From an uncultured Fretibacterium sp. (GTDB lineage: Bacteria > Synergistota > Synergistia > Synergistales > Aminobacteriaceae): a stretch of 64,000 nt of DNA. Positions 1 to 8,648 of the stretch are shown in pieces (position 1 is the stretch's first letter; the number at the start of each line of letters is the position of its first letter). The stretch covers positions 620,001 to 684,000 of the forward strand of contig CAMHMH010000001.1 of the NCBI GenBank assembly GCA_946186205.1, written 5' to 3'. The notes beneath the pieces were generated by a model. That model was not told the DNA's origin. It did no database searches and saw only the letters and a program-made list of their open reading frames with translations. The position numbers were made by a program, and so were the translations under genes.

Positions 1-1053
1 CTGATTGATGAGGACGGTTTCAATCTGAGACGGGAAGACATTAACGCCGCGAATGATAAGCATATCGTCAGTGCGTCCCTTCAAGCGCGACATTCTTACG
101 TGAGTCCTTCCGCAGGGGCATGGCTCATGACTCAGGCTCGTAATATCTCGTGTCCTGTAACGAATCAGCGGGAATGCTTCCTTCTCAAGAGTCGTGAAAA
201 CTAATTCTCCGTCGCTACCTTCCGGCAAAACTTCTCCCGTTTCAGGGTCAATGATTTCTGCGATGAAGTAATCCTCGTTGATGTGCATACCGTGCTGATC
301 TGAGCATTCAAACGAAACGCCCGGCCCGCAAAGCTCCGTGAGTCCGTAAATGTCGTAAGCCTTGATTCCCATCGTCGACTCAATATCACGCCTCATACTT
401 TCGCTCCATGCTTCAGCACCGAAAATCCCGGCTTTAAGCGGTATGTCATCCGGGGACATTCCCATTTCTTTCATGCGCTCGCCAATGAAAGCCGCGTAAC
501 TCGGAGTGCAGCAGAGAATCGTTGCGGACAAGTCTTTGATGAACATGATCTGCCTGTCGGTGTTACCTGATGATGCCGGAATTGTGAGAGAACCTACGAG
601 ATGACTCCCGCCGTTGAGTCCCGGCCCGCCCGTGAAGAGTCCGTAACCGTACGAGACCTGCACAACGTCTTCATTTGTTCCGCCCGCCGCCATGATTGCA
701 CGCGCGCACATTGTCTCCCAAATGTGAATGTCATTGAGCGTGTAGAAGGCTACGACTCTCTGTCCTGTTGTACCTGAAGTTGACTGAATACGCACGCAGT
801 CTTTCAGGGGACGACCCATTAAGCCGTAAGGATATGCCTCGCGGAGGTCTGCTTTTGTCAGGAAGGGGAGAAGGTGCAAATCGTCCATTGATTTTATGTC
901 GTCAGGCGTGAGTCCTTTCTCCTGCATTTTCTTGCGGTAATAGGGGACATCATTCCAAGCGTGGCGAACCTGTTTCAAGAGTCGCTCGTTCTGAAGTTTG
1001 CGAATCTGTTCGCGGGGCATTGTCTCAATTTCGGGCTGATAATAATTTCCCAT
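1..1053 (-). CDS. paaK: Phenylacetate-CoA ligase, C-terminus cut by window edge
   Basis: Adenylate-forming ligase that activates arylacetates such as phenylacetate or indoleacetate to CoA thioesters in the cytoplasm. I translated it by hand: it starts [10 protein letters not shown], carries the AMP-binding loop STSGTTG near residue 90, then [17 protein letters not shown] and the RYRTRD region. About 350 residues are visible of a family length near 430; the end lies beyond base 1. The ATG at 1053 follows the ribosome site AGGAAGG. It is the last gene seen of the iorA-coiled coil-iorB-paaK operon, 26 bases after iorB. Known biochemistry: indolepyruvate oxidoreductase makes aryl-CoA from aromatic amino acids. 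I infer that this ligase works on the same pool, possibly in reverse. Confidence 0.93.
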   Translation of the reverse strand, partial: MGNYYQPEIETMPREQIRKLQNERLLKQVRHAWNDVPYYRKKMQEKGLTPDDIKSMDDLHLLPFLTKADLREAYPYGLMGRPLKDCVRIQSTSGTTGQRVVAFYTLNDIHIWETMCARAIMAAGGTNEDVVQVSYGYGLFTGGPGLNGGSHLVGSLTIPASSGNTDRQIMFIKDLSATILCCTPSYAAFIGERMKEMGMSPDDIPLKAGIFGAEAWSESMRRDIESTMGIKAYDIYGLTELCGPGVSFECSDQHGMHINEDYFIAEIIDPETGEVLPEGSDGELVFTTLEKEAFPLIRYRTRDITSLSHEPCPCGRTHVRMSRLKGRTDDMLIIRGVNVFPSQIETVLINQ

Positions 1054-1079
1054 AAAGATAAAACCTTCCTCGTATAAAT

Positions 1080-1655
1080 TTATGCGTTCTTCCCTAATTC
1101 AAAAGCCTTCCTGTTAAGCTCCAAGAATTTCGGGGGCACACATTCTGTAATTGCTTCCTGCCATGACTCCGCGCTAATGTCCGTGAAGTAATGCGACAAT
1201 CTCCCAAGCAAGACGAGATTTACGGCCTTTGAGCTTCCGGCCATGTCTGCAAGTTTCAGGCAGTCGAGAGCGTCAACCTTCGCGCCTGTCTTCCTGATTT
1301 CGTCAAGAAGATTCTCCGGGTAATTCATCGCTCCCGTAAGAACGGGCATCGGGTCAATCTGCTGTGTTGATGTTACTATTTGTCCTTCGGGTGAAAGATA
1401 TTCGAGCCATCTCGCGGCCTCTAAGAGTTCAAACGAGACAATGAAATCGGCCTGCCCTTTGTCGATTACAGGTGAGTAAACTTTATCCCCATAACGCACG
1501 TAAGTTACTACGCTTCCTCCGCGCTGACTCATTCCGTGAACTTCTGAGACTTTTACGTCATATCCCTGTGATGTGAGGAGATGTCCCAATAACTTGCTTG
1601 CGAGTACGCTTCCTTGTCCGCCGACTCCGACAATCATTATATTTTTCGTGGTCAT
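1080..1655 (-). CDS. iorB: Indolepyruvate:ferredoxin oxidoreductase, beta subunit
   Basis: Small subunit of the oxygen-sensitive enzyme that decarboxylates arylpyruvates to aryl-CoA with reduction of ferredoxin. The 191 residues begin with a glycine-rich [15 protein letters not shown] loop and continue with the [20 protein letters not shown] segment, both typical of the gamma-type domain of 2-oxoacid oxidoreductases. Length matches the family. Its ATG overlaps the stop of the upstream coiled-coil gene (ATGA) and follows GGAGGAAA, so translation is probably coupled. It belongs with iorA upstream and paaK downstream in one minus-strand operon. Confidence 0.93.
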   Translation of the reverse strand: MTTKNIMIVGVGGQGSVLASKLLGHLLTSQGYDVKVSEVHGMSQRGGSVVTYVRYGDKVYSPVIDKGQADFIVSFELLEAARWLEYLSPEGQIVTSTQQIDPMPVLTGAMNYPENLLDEIRKTGAKVDALDCLKLADMAGSSKAVNLVLLGRLSHYFTDISAESWQEAITECVPPKFLELNRKAFELGKNA

Positions 1656-2122
1656 TCTGTTTTTCCTCCGCTGAGATGATTCTCGATTGCTGTATCAATT
1701 AAGCGTTGTACGTCTTCAAGTGTTATTGACGGCTGAAACAGTTTCTTGAAGAACGCAAGTACCGGTGAAATAAATGCTGTAATAGCGATAAATGCCGCAA
1801 ACAGTGCAATCCACCAAGACAGCGTATTTTCTACAGCTCCAATGCGTGCGCCGAGTGTCTGCTCCAAGGTATCGACTCTTGCCGTCAGGACTCGTACATC
1901 ATTCCTCACTTCGCCGATTTCTGCTTTGATTTCTCCCATAGCTTTCTCAACGTATGATTTTGTCTCGCCTGTCGACTTGTCAACGTATGTCCTAATTTCT
2001 GCCATCGACTTGTCAACGTATGACTTGATCTCAACCGTAGTTTTCTCAAGCAACATTTCTAAGCGATCCATGCGAGCGTCAAATACATCTTTGCGGACGT
2101 AAATATCTCCCTGCGAATCCAT
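1652..2122 (-). CDS. Membrane-anchored coiled-coil protein inside the ior operon
   Basis: A 156-residue protein of unknown function. The start at 2122 (MDSQGDIYVRK) follows GGGGAGG and sits one base after the iorA stop; its own stop overlaps iorB. Residues about 30-75 are near-perfect 11-residue repeats (EIKSYVDKSMA, EIRTYVDKSTG, ETKSYVEKAMG), a hendecad coiled coil also visible as 33-bp DNA repeats. A heptad-like helix follows (VRVLTARVDTLEQTL), then one membrane helix (WWIALFAAFIAITAFISPVL), a KK-positive edge and a short amphipathic tail. It resembles generic DUF1640-like coiled-coil membrane proteins. Lying between the two subunits of one enzyme, it may tether or scaffold that enzyme at the membrane; this is inference. 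Confidence 0.8.
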   Translation of the reverse strand: MDSQGDIYVRKDVFDARMDRLEMLLEKTTVEIKSYVDKSMAEIRTYVDKSTGETKSYVEKAMGEIKAEIGEVRNDVRVLTARVDTLEQTLGARIGAVENTLSWWIALFAAFIAITAFISPVLAFFKKLFQPSITLEDVQRLIDTAIENHLSGGKTE

Positions 2123-2123
2123 G

Positions 2124-3854
2124 TTACTCGCCTCCCCTGAAAGCACCAAACCTGCAACGCTGTTTGCACACTCCGCACCCAACGCATAACGTCTCGTCAA
2201 CATGCGCTTTTCCTTCCTTGATTGACAGTGCCGGGCAGCCTATCTTCATACACGCTTTGCACCCAATGCACAATGAAGGCTCAACCCTCAAAGGCGGCTT
2301 GTGTTTCACGTTCTTCAAGAGCGCGCAAGGTCTCCGGGAAATTATCACTGATGACTCGTCAGCGGCTAATTCCTCCTTCAGTGCCTCGGCGCATTCCTTC
2401 AGGTTATAGGGGTCAACGACTCTCACTCGCCTGAATCCCATCGCCCTGCAAAGACTCTCAAGATCAATTTTCCCGGCAGGTTCTCCCTTAATGTTCAGTC
2501 CTGTCGTGGGGTTCTGCTGATGTCCCGTCATGCCCGTTATAGAGTTGTCGAGGATTATTACGACTCCTTTGCTTTGATTGTAGGCAATATTCGCAAGCCC
2601 GGTCATACCCGAATGCATGAACGTTGAGTCACCGATAACAGCGACAGCATTTTTCTCGCCCGCCTTGCTGAAACCGTGAAGTGCGCTCACTGAAGCACCC
2701 ATGCATAGAGTCATCTCCATTGCTGAGAGAGGCGCGACAGCTCCCAAAGTGTAGCAGCCAATATCACCAAGCACCGTGCATTTAGCCTGGTTGAGCGTGA
2801 AGAAGAGTCCCCGGTGAGGACAGCCCGCGCACATCATCGGAGGCCGCGCAGGAATCTTCACCGAGTCCGGCAGCTTAAGCCCCGAATGAGTCGGAAGCCC
2901 TAACTTTTCGGCAATGATATTCTGACTCAGTTCACCGAGACAGCCGAACAATTTTTTCCCCTCGCACTTAATCCCGATTGATTCGCAGTGTTCCTCTATG
3001 AAGCCGTCAAGCTCTTCAACGATTACGACTCGTTCAACATGGCCGGAGAACTCCCGCAACTTTTTGTCAGGCATTGGCCAGATCATTCCGAGCTTCAAGA
3101 CCGGGTATCTGTCTCCGAGTGCTTCTTTCACATACTGGTAACATGTCGATGATGTTATTATTCCGAGTGAAGAGTCATTGCCTGAGTCGATTCGGTTGAT
3201 GTCTGATGACTCCGCGAAGCTCTGAAGGCGTTTCATTCTCTCTTCAACAATCGGATGACGCTTGATAGCATTCCCCGGCATCATCACATACTTTGCTATG
3301 TTCTTCTCGTATGGACGCGCGGGAATCTCTCTGCGTTCTCCCGTTTCGACTAATGACTGAGAATGCGCAACCCTCGTACACATTTTGACGATTACGGGCG
3401 AGTCATATTCCTCTGAGATGTCGTAAGCAAGCCGGAAAAATTCGAGTGCCTCCTGTGAGTCTGAAGGCTCAAGCATGGGAAGTTTTGCCGCCCTCGCGTA
3501 ATGCCGTGAGTCTTGCTCGTTCTGTGATGAGTGCATACCCGCGTCATCAGCGACACAGATAACCATTCCCGCGTTAATCCCCGTGTATGAGACCGTGAAA
3601 AGAGGATCTGCCGCAACGTTAAGGCCGACATGCTTCATGCCGCAGAAAGATCTTTTGCCGGCAAGCGACGCTCCGAACGCCGACTCCATTGCGACTTTCT
3701 CATTCGGTGCCCATTCGGAATATATTGCGTCATACTTTGCGGCCTCTTCTGTTATCTCTGTGCTTGGTGTTCCCGGGTAGCTTGATGCAAAACAGCAGCC
3801 AGCCTCGTACAGTCCTCTTGCAGCCGCCGCATTTCCCTGCATCAATCGTTTCAT
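2124..3854 (-). CDS. iorA: Indolepyruvate:ferredoxin oxidoreductase, alpha subunit
   Basis: Large subunit of the arylpyruvate-oxidising enzyme of amino-acid fermenters; it holds thiamine diphosphate and iron-sulfur clusters. From the start used here (576 residues) the pyrimidine-binding domain comes first (GCCFASSYPGTPSTEI), then a ThDP domain (GDIGCYTLGA, then GDSTFMHSGMTGL and NSITGMTGHQ). Last comes a ferredoxin tail with two cysteine sets, CIGCKACMKIGCP and CVGCGVCKQRC. The ATG at 3854 follows AAGGGGGAT. An upstream ATG at 3896 overlaps a TATAAT box, so the shorter start is preferred. It is first in the operon. Confidence 0.95.
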   Translation of the reverse strand: MKRLMQGNAAAARGLYEAGCCFASSYPGTPSTEITEEAAKYDAIYSEWAPNEKVAMESAFGASLAGKRSFCGMKHVGLNVAADPLFTVSYTGINAGMVICVADDAGMHSSQNEQDSRHYARAAKLPMLEPSDSQEALEFFRLAYDISEEYDSPVIVKMCTRVAHSQSLVETGERREIPARPYEKNIAKYVMMPGNAIKRHPIVEERMKRLQSFAESSDINRIDSGNDSSLGIITSSTCYQYVKEALGDRYPVLKLGMIWPMPDKKLREFSGHVERVVIVEELDGFIEEHCESIGIKCEGKKLFGCLGELSQNIIAEKLGLPTHSGLKLPDSVKIPARPPMMCAGCPHRGLFFTLNQAKCTVLGDIGCYTLGAVAPLSAMEMTLCMGASVSALHGFSKAGEKNAVAVIGDSTFMHSGMTGLANIAYNQSKGVVIILDNSITGMTGHQQNPTTGLNIKGEPAGKIDLESLCRAMGFRRVRVVDPYNLKECAEALKEELAADESSVIISRRPCALLKNVKHKPPLRVEPSLCIGCKACMKIGCPALSIKEGKAHVDETLCVGCGVCKQRCRFGAFRGGE

Positions 3855-3894
3855 GAATCTTTTATCCCCCTTCTGAGTTGCTGTGAATTGTAAC

Positions 3895-3900
3895 ATTATA
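3895..3900 (-). promoter_or_regulatory. -10 box of the ior operon
   Basis: On the minus strand the sequence reads TATAATG, about 40 bases before the chosen iorA start. No good -35 hexamer stands 16-18 bases upstream. A TATAAT here would place the transcript start inside the longer reading frame, which supports the ATG at 3854. Confidence 0.45.
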
Positions 3901-4026
3901 CTTTCTTTCTTTAACCGCTCATTAATTAACGCTAACTTCAAAAACGATTCAAAAATTTATTCCTTGTGCTGAATGCTAGAATCACAATATCAATTTCACA
4001 GAAAAAATTTCACAGGAGAATTTACA

Positions 4027-6324
4027 ATGCCGAGCAGGTTTGAATTTCTTGAAGACCAGTTCCCGAAATTGTTTGAGTACGGGAGGAAGGCTGAAGAATG
4101 CATAAGCACTGACCCTAATATATGCCTGCTGAATCTCGGAAGGATTGCGGAGAACATAACGGATAATCTTTGCAGACATAATAATATTCCCGGCGATTCA
4201 GAAAAAGTTTACGAATTAACTTCACGCGGACTAATCACAGATCAAATTGCACAGAAAATAAACGCACTCACAGAAATTAAACACGAGGCTGCCAATGATG
4301 ATTATGATTCTGAAATGGCTTGCTCAAGACTCATAGTTGCGGCTGAAGAGCTTTGCTTGTGGTTCGTCAATGAGGGTGAAGAAGGGAGATTCAGTTTTCT
4401 TGCTGACCTTTACCCCCCTGACAAGCCCGCGCCGATATTAATGAATCTCTCTGTTCTTGGCCGTGAAGCTGAAGAGAATTTATGCTCAAACACTCGTTAC
4501 TGCTTCATATGTTTGGGCGACATCGGAGAAGCTGTTGTTGTGAGCCTCATAACAGGAAACGGAATCAACATACGCGAGCGAGACCAGATAGACCGAATCG
4601 ACATGCTTTCGGACAAACACATAATCCCGGACAACATAAGGACAATCCTTCACGATCTCAGAATGGCACGGAACAAAGCAATTCACGAACGATACAATGA
4701 CGAGTACACATCAGAGTCAGAAGGACGGAGACTCCTCGATGACGCTTTGAGTCTCTGCGAATGGATATTCAGGCTCACAATGAAAGCCGGGTATGTCGTG
4801 AAGGCGAGAATTATTGCTGAGAATGACGGCGGATATTCTGCGGCAATGGGGAGGATTCCTGCTGACGTTCCCGCAAGTGAAATACCTGAAGGACATTCCT
4901 GCATTCCCGGAAAAAAGTACGTGTTCAAAATCGTAAACGCTGAAAATGATATTGTCATACTGAGCCTTAGTGATGCCGAGCGTGATTATAATCTTTCAGT
5001 CGGAAGGCTCTACGCTAAATACAAGCCCGGCCAGAAAGTGAAAGTAAAGGTTAAGAGCGTCAGCAAATCAACAGGCGCGATTGTCGAGCTCAAAGACGGA
5101 CTCGAAGCGCGAATCCCTCCCGCCGAGCTTGGCCGGAAAATCTCGCATTACGACAAAGACTCTAAACAGCGAATGATGAGATATGACGTTACAGCCCGCG
5201 TAAAATGGTTCAGCCTCACAGAATACCCGCCCATGATTCTCTCGGTGAAAGACATCGAGGAAGAAAGAAGACAGAAAGCTATTGCCGCGTTCACTCATGA
5301 AGGAAACCCGGCCATGTCTGATATTGACTTCTACAGAATGTGCAGGAACGCACCGTATGAGAAAGTAATTCAGGCACTTGACGAGGGAGCGAACCCAAAT
5401 TCAGCAAACTCAAACGGAACAACCGCCCTCATGACAGCAGCAGAGCATAACACCAGCGCGAGAGTCATACGCGCCCTTGTTGAAGCAGGAGCAGACGTGA
5501 ACGCACGAAACAGGAGAGGCAACACTGCATTGATGTTCGCGGCCATGAGGAACAGCACGGAGGCAGTGAGGATACTTTACGAGGCCGGAGCAGATATTGA
5601 CGCGGTGAACTCTGAAGGGAAAAAAGCAGCTGATTACGCCGTAAGCAACAGGAAACTGAACGGCACAGAGATACTCAAACGCCTTAAAGGTGAAACTGAG
5701 ACTCCCAAATCCGAATCACAAATTGATACCATACAGCACAAAACCGAATCGCAAGCTGAAACATCAGAGAGTCAAAAGCAAACCGACATTCACGAGTCAG
5801 ATTCGCAAATTTCTTCCGAGTCACACAAAACTGAATCGACAACTGAAACCGAACAATCAAGCAGTAATGATAATGAGCCTGAAATTTACGAGTATGAAGC
5901 CTCCGAAACTCCCACGAAAGAAGAGATAGAAGCACTCAGCGTACACCGTGAAGAATTGCAGCGTGATTTCTTGAGAATATGCCGTTCAGGAAGCGAGGAC
6001 GAAATAGCCGAGGCCGTTTCAGCAGGAGTGAACGTGAACGTAACGAACAAAGCAGAAGCGACAGCCTTAATGTTTGCGGCAAAAGACAACACCGCCGGAG
6101 CTGTGGAGATTCTCATTCACGCGGGGGCAGCCGTGAACGCTCAGGACAGAAGCGGCAACACTGCGCTGATTTACGCGGCATCGTATAACACAGATGATGT
6201 TGTTGATACTCTCATTGACGCGGGAGCTGACAAGGACATAACGAATCATGCGGGGCACAGGGCATCAGATTACGCGGCGAGAAATTACCGGCTTGATGAT
6301 ACGGAAGCTGTGAAGAAATTGTAA
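4027..6324 (+). CDS. HEPN-HEPN-S1-S1-ankyrin fusion protein
   Basis: A 765-residue cytoplasmic protein of unknown role. The ATG at 4027 follows ACAGGAGAA. Domains as I read them: two DUF4145/HEPN-like helical units (about 10-115 and 132-250); two S1-like OB folds (about 255-320 and 328-410); an ankyrin set (about 430-555); a Ser/Glu/Thr/Gln-rich linker (about 555-625); and a second ankyrin set (about 640-765). The second HEPN unit keeps the catalytic pattern R-x4-H (R215 to H220, RNKAIH). The first has K and N at the matching places (KHEAAN) and looks inactive. HEPN domains are often RNases and S1 folds bind RNA, so a regulated RNase is plausible. It stands alone between divergent iorA and a terminator. 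Confidence 0.75.
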   Translation: MPSRFEFLEDQFPKLFEYGRKAEECISTDPNICLLNLGRIAENITDNLCRHNNIPGDSEKVYELTSRGLITDQIAQKINALTEIKHEAANDDYDSEMACSRLIVAAEELCLWFVNEGEEGRFSFLADLYPPDKPAPILMNLSVLGREAEENLCSNTRYCFICLGDIGEAVVVSLITGNGINIRERDQIDRIDMLSDKHIIPDNIRTILHDLRMARNKAIHERYNDEYTSESEGRRLLDDALSLCEWIFRLTMKAGYVVKARIIAENDGGYSAAMGRIPADVPASEIPEGHSCIPGKKYVFKIVNAENDIVILSLSDAERDYNLSVGRLYAKYKPGQKVKVKVKSVSKSTGAIVELKDGLEARIPPAELGRKISHYDKDSKQRMMRYDVTARVKWFSLTEYPPMILSVKDIEEERRQKAIAAFTHEGNPAMSDIDFYRMCRNAPYEKVIQALDEGANPNSANSNGTTALMTAAEHNTSARVIRALVEAGADVNARNRRGNTALMFAAMRNSTEAVRILYEAGADIDAVNSEGKKAADYAVSNRKLNGTEILKRLKGETETPKSESQIDTIQHKTESQAETSESQKQTDIHESDSQISSESHKTESTTETEQSSSNDNEPEIYEYEASETPTKEEIEALSVHREELQRDFLRICRSGSEDEIAEAVSAGVNVNVTNKAEATALMFAAKDNTAGAVEILIHAGAAVNAQDRSGNTALIYAASYNTDDVVDTLIDAGADKDITNHAGHRASDYAARNYRLDDTEAVKKL

Positions 6325-6373
6325 CGCACATTTGATTCCTTGACATAATTTAGCGTTTAATGTAATTTGCGGT

Positions 6374-6407
6374 GAGTCCTGTTTGCACGTGGCAGGACTC
6401 TAATTTT
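6374..6407 (+). terminator. Intrinsic terminator after the HEPN-ankyrin gene
   Basis: An 8-bp perfect stem, GAGTCCTG at 6374-6381 with CAGGACTC at 6393-6400, closes an 11-base loop and is followed by TAATTTT. It lies about 50 bases after the stop codon and just before the acyl-CoA synthetase. Confidence 0.7.
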
Positions 6408-6417
6408 ATGCAAAGGA

Positions 6418-8070
6418 ATGATTTTATCCCACATGCCTATAACAGATCTTCTTGAACGGAACGCAAAACTTTACGGCGATGAAGTTGCGCTCGTTGAGAT
6501 TAACCCGGAGCAGTCCGAGCCAGTCCGAATAACATGGAAAGAATACGCGCTCATTCAGCCGACATCATCAAAGCCATACCGCCGCGAAATAACATGGGGA
6601 GTCTTTGACGAGAAAGCAAACAGAGTCGCGAACATGCTTTTATCACGCGGAGTCAAGAAAGGGCAGAAGGTAGCAATATTGTTGATGAACTGCCTCGAAT
6701 GGCTGCCGATTTATTTCGGGATTCTGAAGACTGGAGCGATTGCCGTTCCTCTGAATTTCCGTTACTCATCTGAAGAAATAGAATACTGCGTGAAACTTGC
6801 TGACGTTGACATATTATTTTTCGGGCCGGAATTTATCGGGCGAGTCGAAAATACTGTGCTTGCTCTTGGTGAGTCATGCTTGCTGTTTTTTGTCGGCAAC
6901 AATTGTCCCTCATTCGCTGAAAGCTACAATGAAGCTGTGAACAACTGCCACTCGTCCGCGCCAAAAATTTTGGTTGAGGACTCAGACGAGGCAGCGATAT
7001 ATTTCTCTTCAGGGACAACGGGATTCCCGAAAGCTATTCTCCACAATCACACAGCGTTGATGCAGTCGGCAAAAATGGAGGCCATTCACCACGAGACGAC
7101 TCATGATGATGTATTCTTGTGCATTCCTCCTCTCTATCACACGGGGGCAAAAATGCACTGGTTCGGCTCATTGTATACAGGAAGCCGGGCAGTCATCCTC
7201 AAAGGTACATCACCGAAAGCGATTCTTGATGTTGTGTCATGGGAACGCTGTACGATCGTGTGGCTTTTAGTCCCTTGGTGCCAGGATATATTGACGGCAT
7301 TAGACCGGGGGGAGCTGAAACTTGAAGGGCGCAATCTCTCACAGTGGCGATTAATGCACATTGGCGCGCAGCCTGTTCCGCCTTCATTGATTCGTCATTG
7401 GCTTGAATATTTCCCGAATCACAAATACGATACGAACTACGGACTCTCAGAGTCAACCGGGCCGGGCTGTGTTCATTTGGGAATGGAGAATATACACAAG
7501 GTCGGCGCGATTGGTGTACCTGGTTACGGCTGGGAATTGAAGATAGTCGACAATGACGGCAAAAACATTCCGCAGGGTGAGACGGGAGAATTATGCGTGA
7601 AAGGTCCGGGCGTAATGCTCTGCTACTATCACAACCCCGGCGCGACTCATGAGACTCTGCGAGACGGCTGGCTGTTCACGGGCGACATGGCCATGATGGA
7701 CGAGGACGGATTCGTGTGGCTTGTTGACCGGAAGAAAGATGTAGTTATCACCGGCGGGGAAAATATATATCCTGTTCAGGTTGAGAACTTCCTCATAACG
7801 CACCCGAAAATTCATGATGTCGCTGTTATCGGACTGCCTGAACCGAGACTCGGCGAGATTGTCGCGGCAGTTGTTCAGGTGAAGAAGGGAATGACCTGCA
7901 CGGAGGAAGAAATCAATCACTTCTGCTTGGGACTCCCGCGCTACAAGAGACCGAGAAAGATAATTTTTGCTGACGTTCCTCGAAACCCGACCGGGAAAAT
8001 TGAGAAGCCCAAGCTCCGCGAGAAGTACGCACAGGGCAGCAGCTTCTACAGCGAGGAAGACGCGAGATAA
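6418..8070 (+). CDS. Acyl-CoA synthetase (AMP-forming)
   Basis: Activates a carboxylic acid to an acyl-CoA by way of an acyl-adenylate. The 550 residues show the ATP-binding loop YFSSGTTGFPKA, the YGLSEST motif, LFTGDMAMMDEDG, the hinge DRKKDVVITGGENIYP and the C-terminal PTGKIEKPKLRE with its catalytic lysine. The substrate cannot be told from sequence; medium- or long-chain fatty acids and aromatic acids are all possible. The start is uncertain: AAAGGA lies only two bases from the ATG at 6418, and a second ATG is at 6433. The stop overlaps the next start by one base (TAATG). Confidence 0.88.
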   Translation: MILSHMPITDLLERNAKLYGDEVALVEINPEQSEPVRITWKEYALIQPTSSKPYRREITWGVFDEKANRVANMLLSRGVKKGQKVAILLMNCLEWLPIYFGILKTGAIAVPLNFRYSSEEIEYCVKLADVDILFFGPEFIGRVENTVLALGESCLLFFVGNNCPSFAESYNEAVNNCHSSAPKILVEDSDEAAIYFSSGTTGFPKAILHNHTALMQSAKMEAIHHETTHDDVFLCIPPLYHTGAKMHWFGSLYTGSRAVILKGTSPKAILDVVSWERCTIVWLLVPWCQDILTALDRGELKLEGRNLSQWRLMHIGAQPVPPSLIRHWLEYFPNHKYDTNYGLSESTGPGCVHLGMENIHKVGAIGVPGYGWELKIVDNDGKNIPQGETGELCVKGPGVMLCYYHNPGATHETLRDGWLFTGDMAMMDEDGFVWLVDRKKDVVITGGENIYPVQVENFLITHPKIHDVAVIGLPEPRLGEIVAAVVQVKKGMTCTEEEINHFCLGLPRYKRPRKIIFADVPRNPTGKIEKPKLREKYAQGSSFYSEEDAR

Positions 8071-8339
8071 TGGCTGAATTATGCAGATTTGCCGGAATGA
8101 TTATATACATGATGTTCTTTGACACGAAACAGCGCAACAAGCCTCATGTACATGTTTATTACGGTGATTACAAAGCGGTTATAGGAATTGACGGCGAACT
8201 GCTTGCAGGTTCACTCCCGCCTAAGCAGTTAAAGATGATTACAGGCTGGCTTGCCTTCAATGAGGAAGAAGCATACAAGGCATGGAATTTAGCTGTGCGG
8301 GGCGAGCATTTTGAAAAAATTGCTCCGTTGAAAAAGTAG
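8070..8339 (+). CDS. DUF4160 protein
   Basis: An 89-residue protein matching DUF4160 by its pattern FFDTKQRNKPHVHVYYGDYKAVIGIDG and a C-terminal helix with WNLAVRGEHFEKI. The function is unproven. It starts inside the stop of the acyl-CoA synthetase (TAATG) and is followed after 13 bases by a DUF2442 gene. Pairs of these two families are common and have been proposed to be toxin-antitoxin-like modules; that is a prediction of the literature and not shown here. Confidence 0.8.
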   Translation: MAELCRFAGMIIYMMFFDTKQRNKPHVHVYYGDYKAVIGIDGELLAGSLPPKQLKMITGWLAFNEEEAYKAWNLAVRGEHFEKIAPLKK

Positions 8340-8352
8340 GAGGTGATATTCA

Positions 8353-8646
8353 ATGTATATTAAAGATGGAGTATGTTACGCAGGAGAATTAGAGCCTGGA
8401 ATAGAAATAACTCACGCAAAACCCCTTGACGGCGGTATAGTGATGGTAACATTCTCAACAGGTGAAAAACGTTTGTTCGACACGACAGAAATTGACGGGG
8501 AAGTCTTCAAGCCGTTAGCAGACCCCGAAATATTTCGTCACCCCGTCATCGCATACGGCACAATAACATGGGACAACGGTAATATAGACATTGCGCCCGA
8601 AACTGTTTACGCTATGAGTTACCCTTACGACTCGGAGACGCTCTAA
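8353..8646 (+). CDS. DUF2442 protein
   Basis: A 97-residue protein of the DUF2442 type: the pattern ITHAKPLDGGIVMVTFSTGEKRLFDTTEI is followed by FKPLADPEIFRHPVI and WDNGNIDIAPETVYA. It has a very strong ribosome site (AGGAGGTGAT) of its own, so it is probably made in excess of its DUF4160 partner, as an antitoxin-like partner would be. Function is inferred from the pairing only. The Lgt-like gene starts two bases after its stop. Confidence 0.8.
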   Translation: MYIKDGVCYAGELEPGIEITHAKPLDGGIVMVTFSTGEKRLFDTTEIDGEVFKPLADPEIFRHPVIAYGTITWDNGNIDIAPETVYAMSYPYDSETL

Positions 8647-8648
8647 TC

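Noticed and set aside
1746-2102. Open 118-codon frame on the plus strand
   Set aside because: It is a shadow of the 33-bp repeats in the coiled-coil gene; no ribosome site and biased, repetitive composition.
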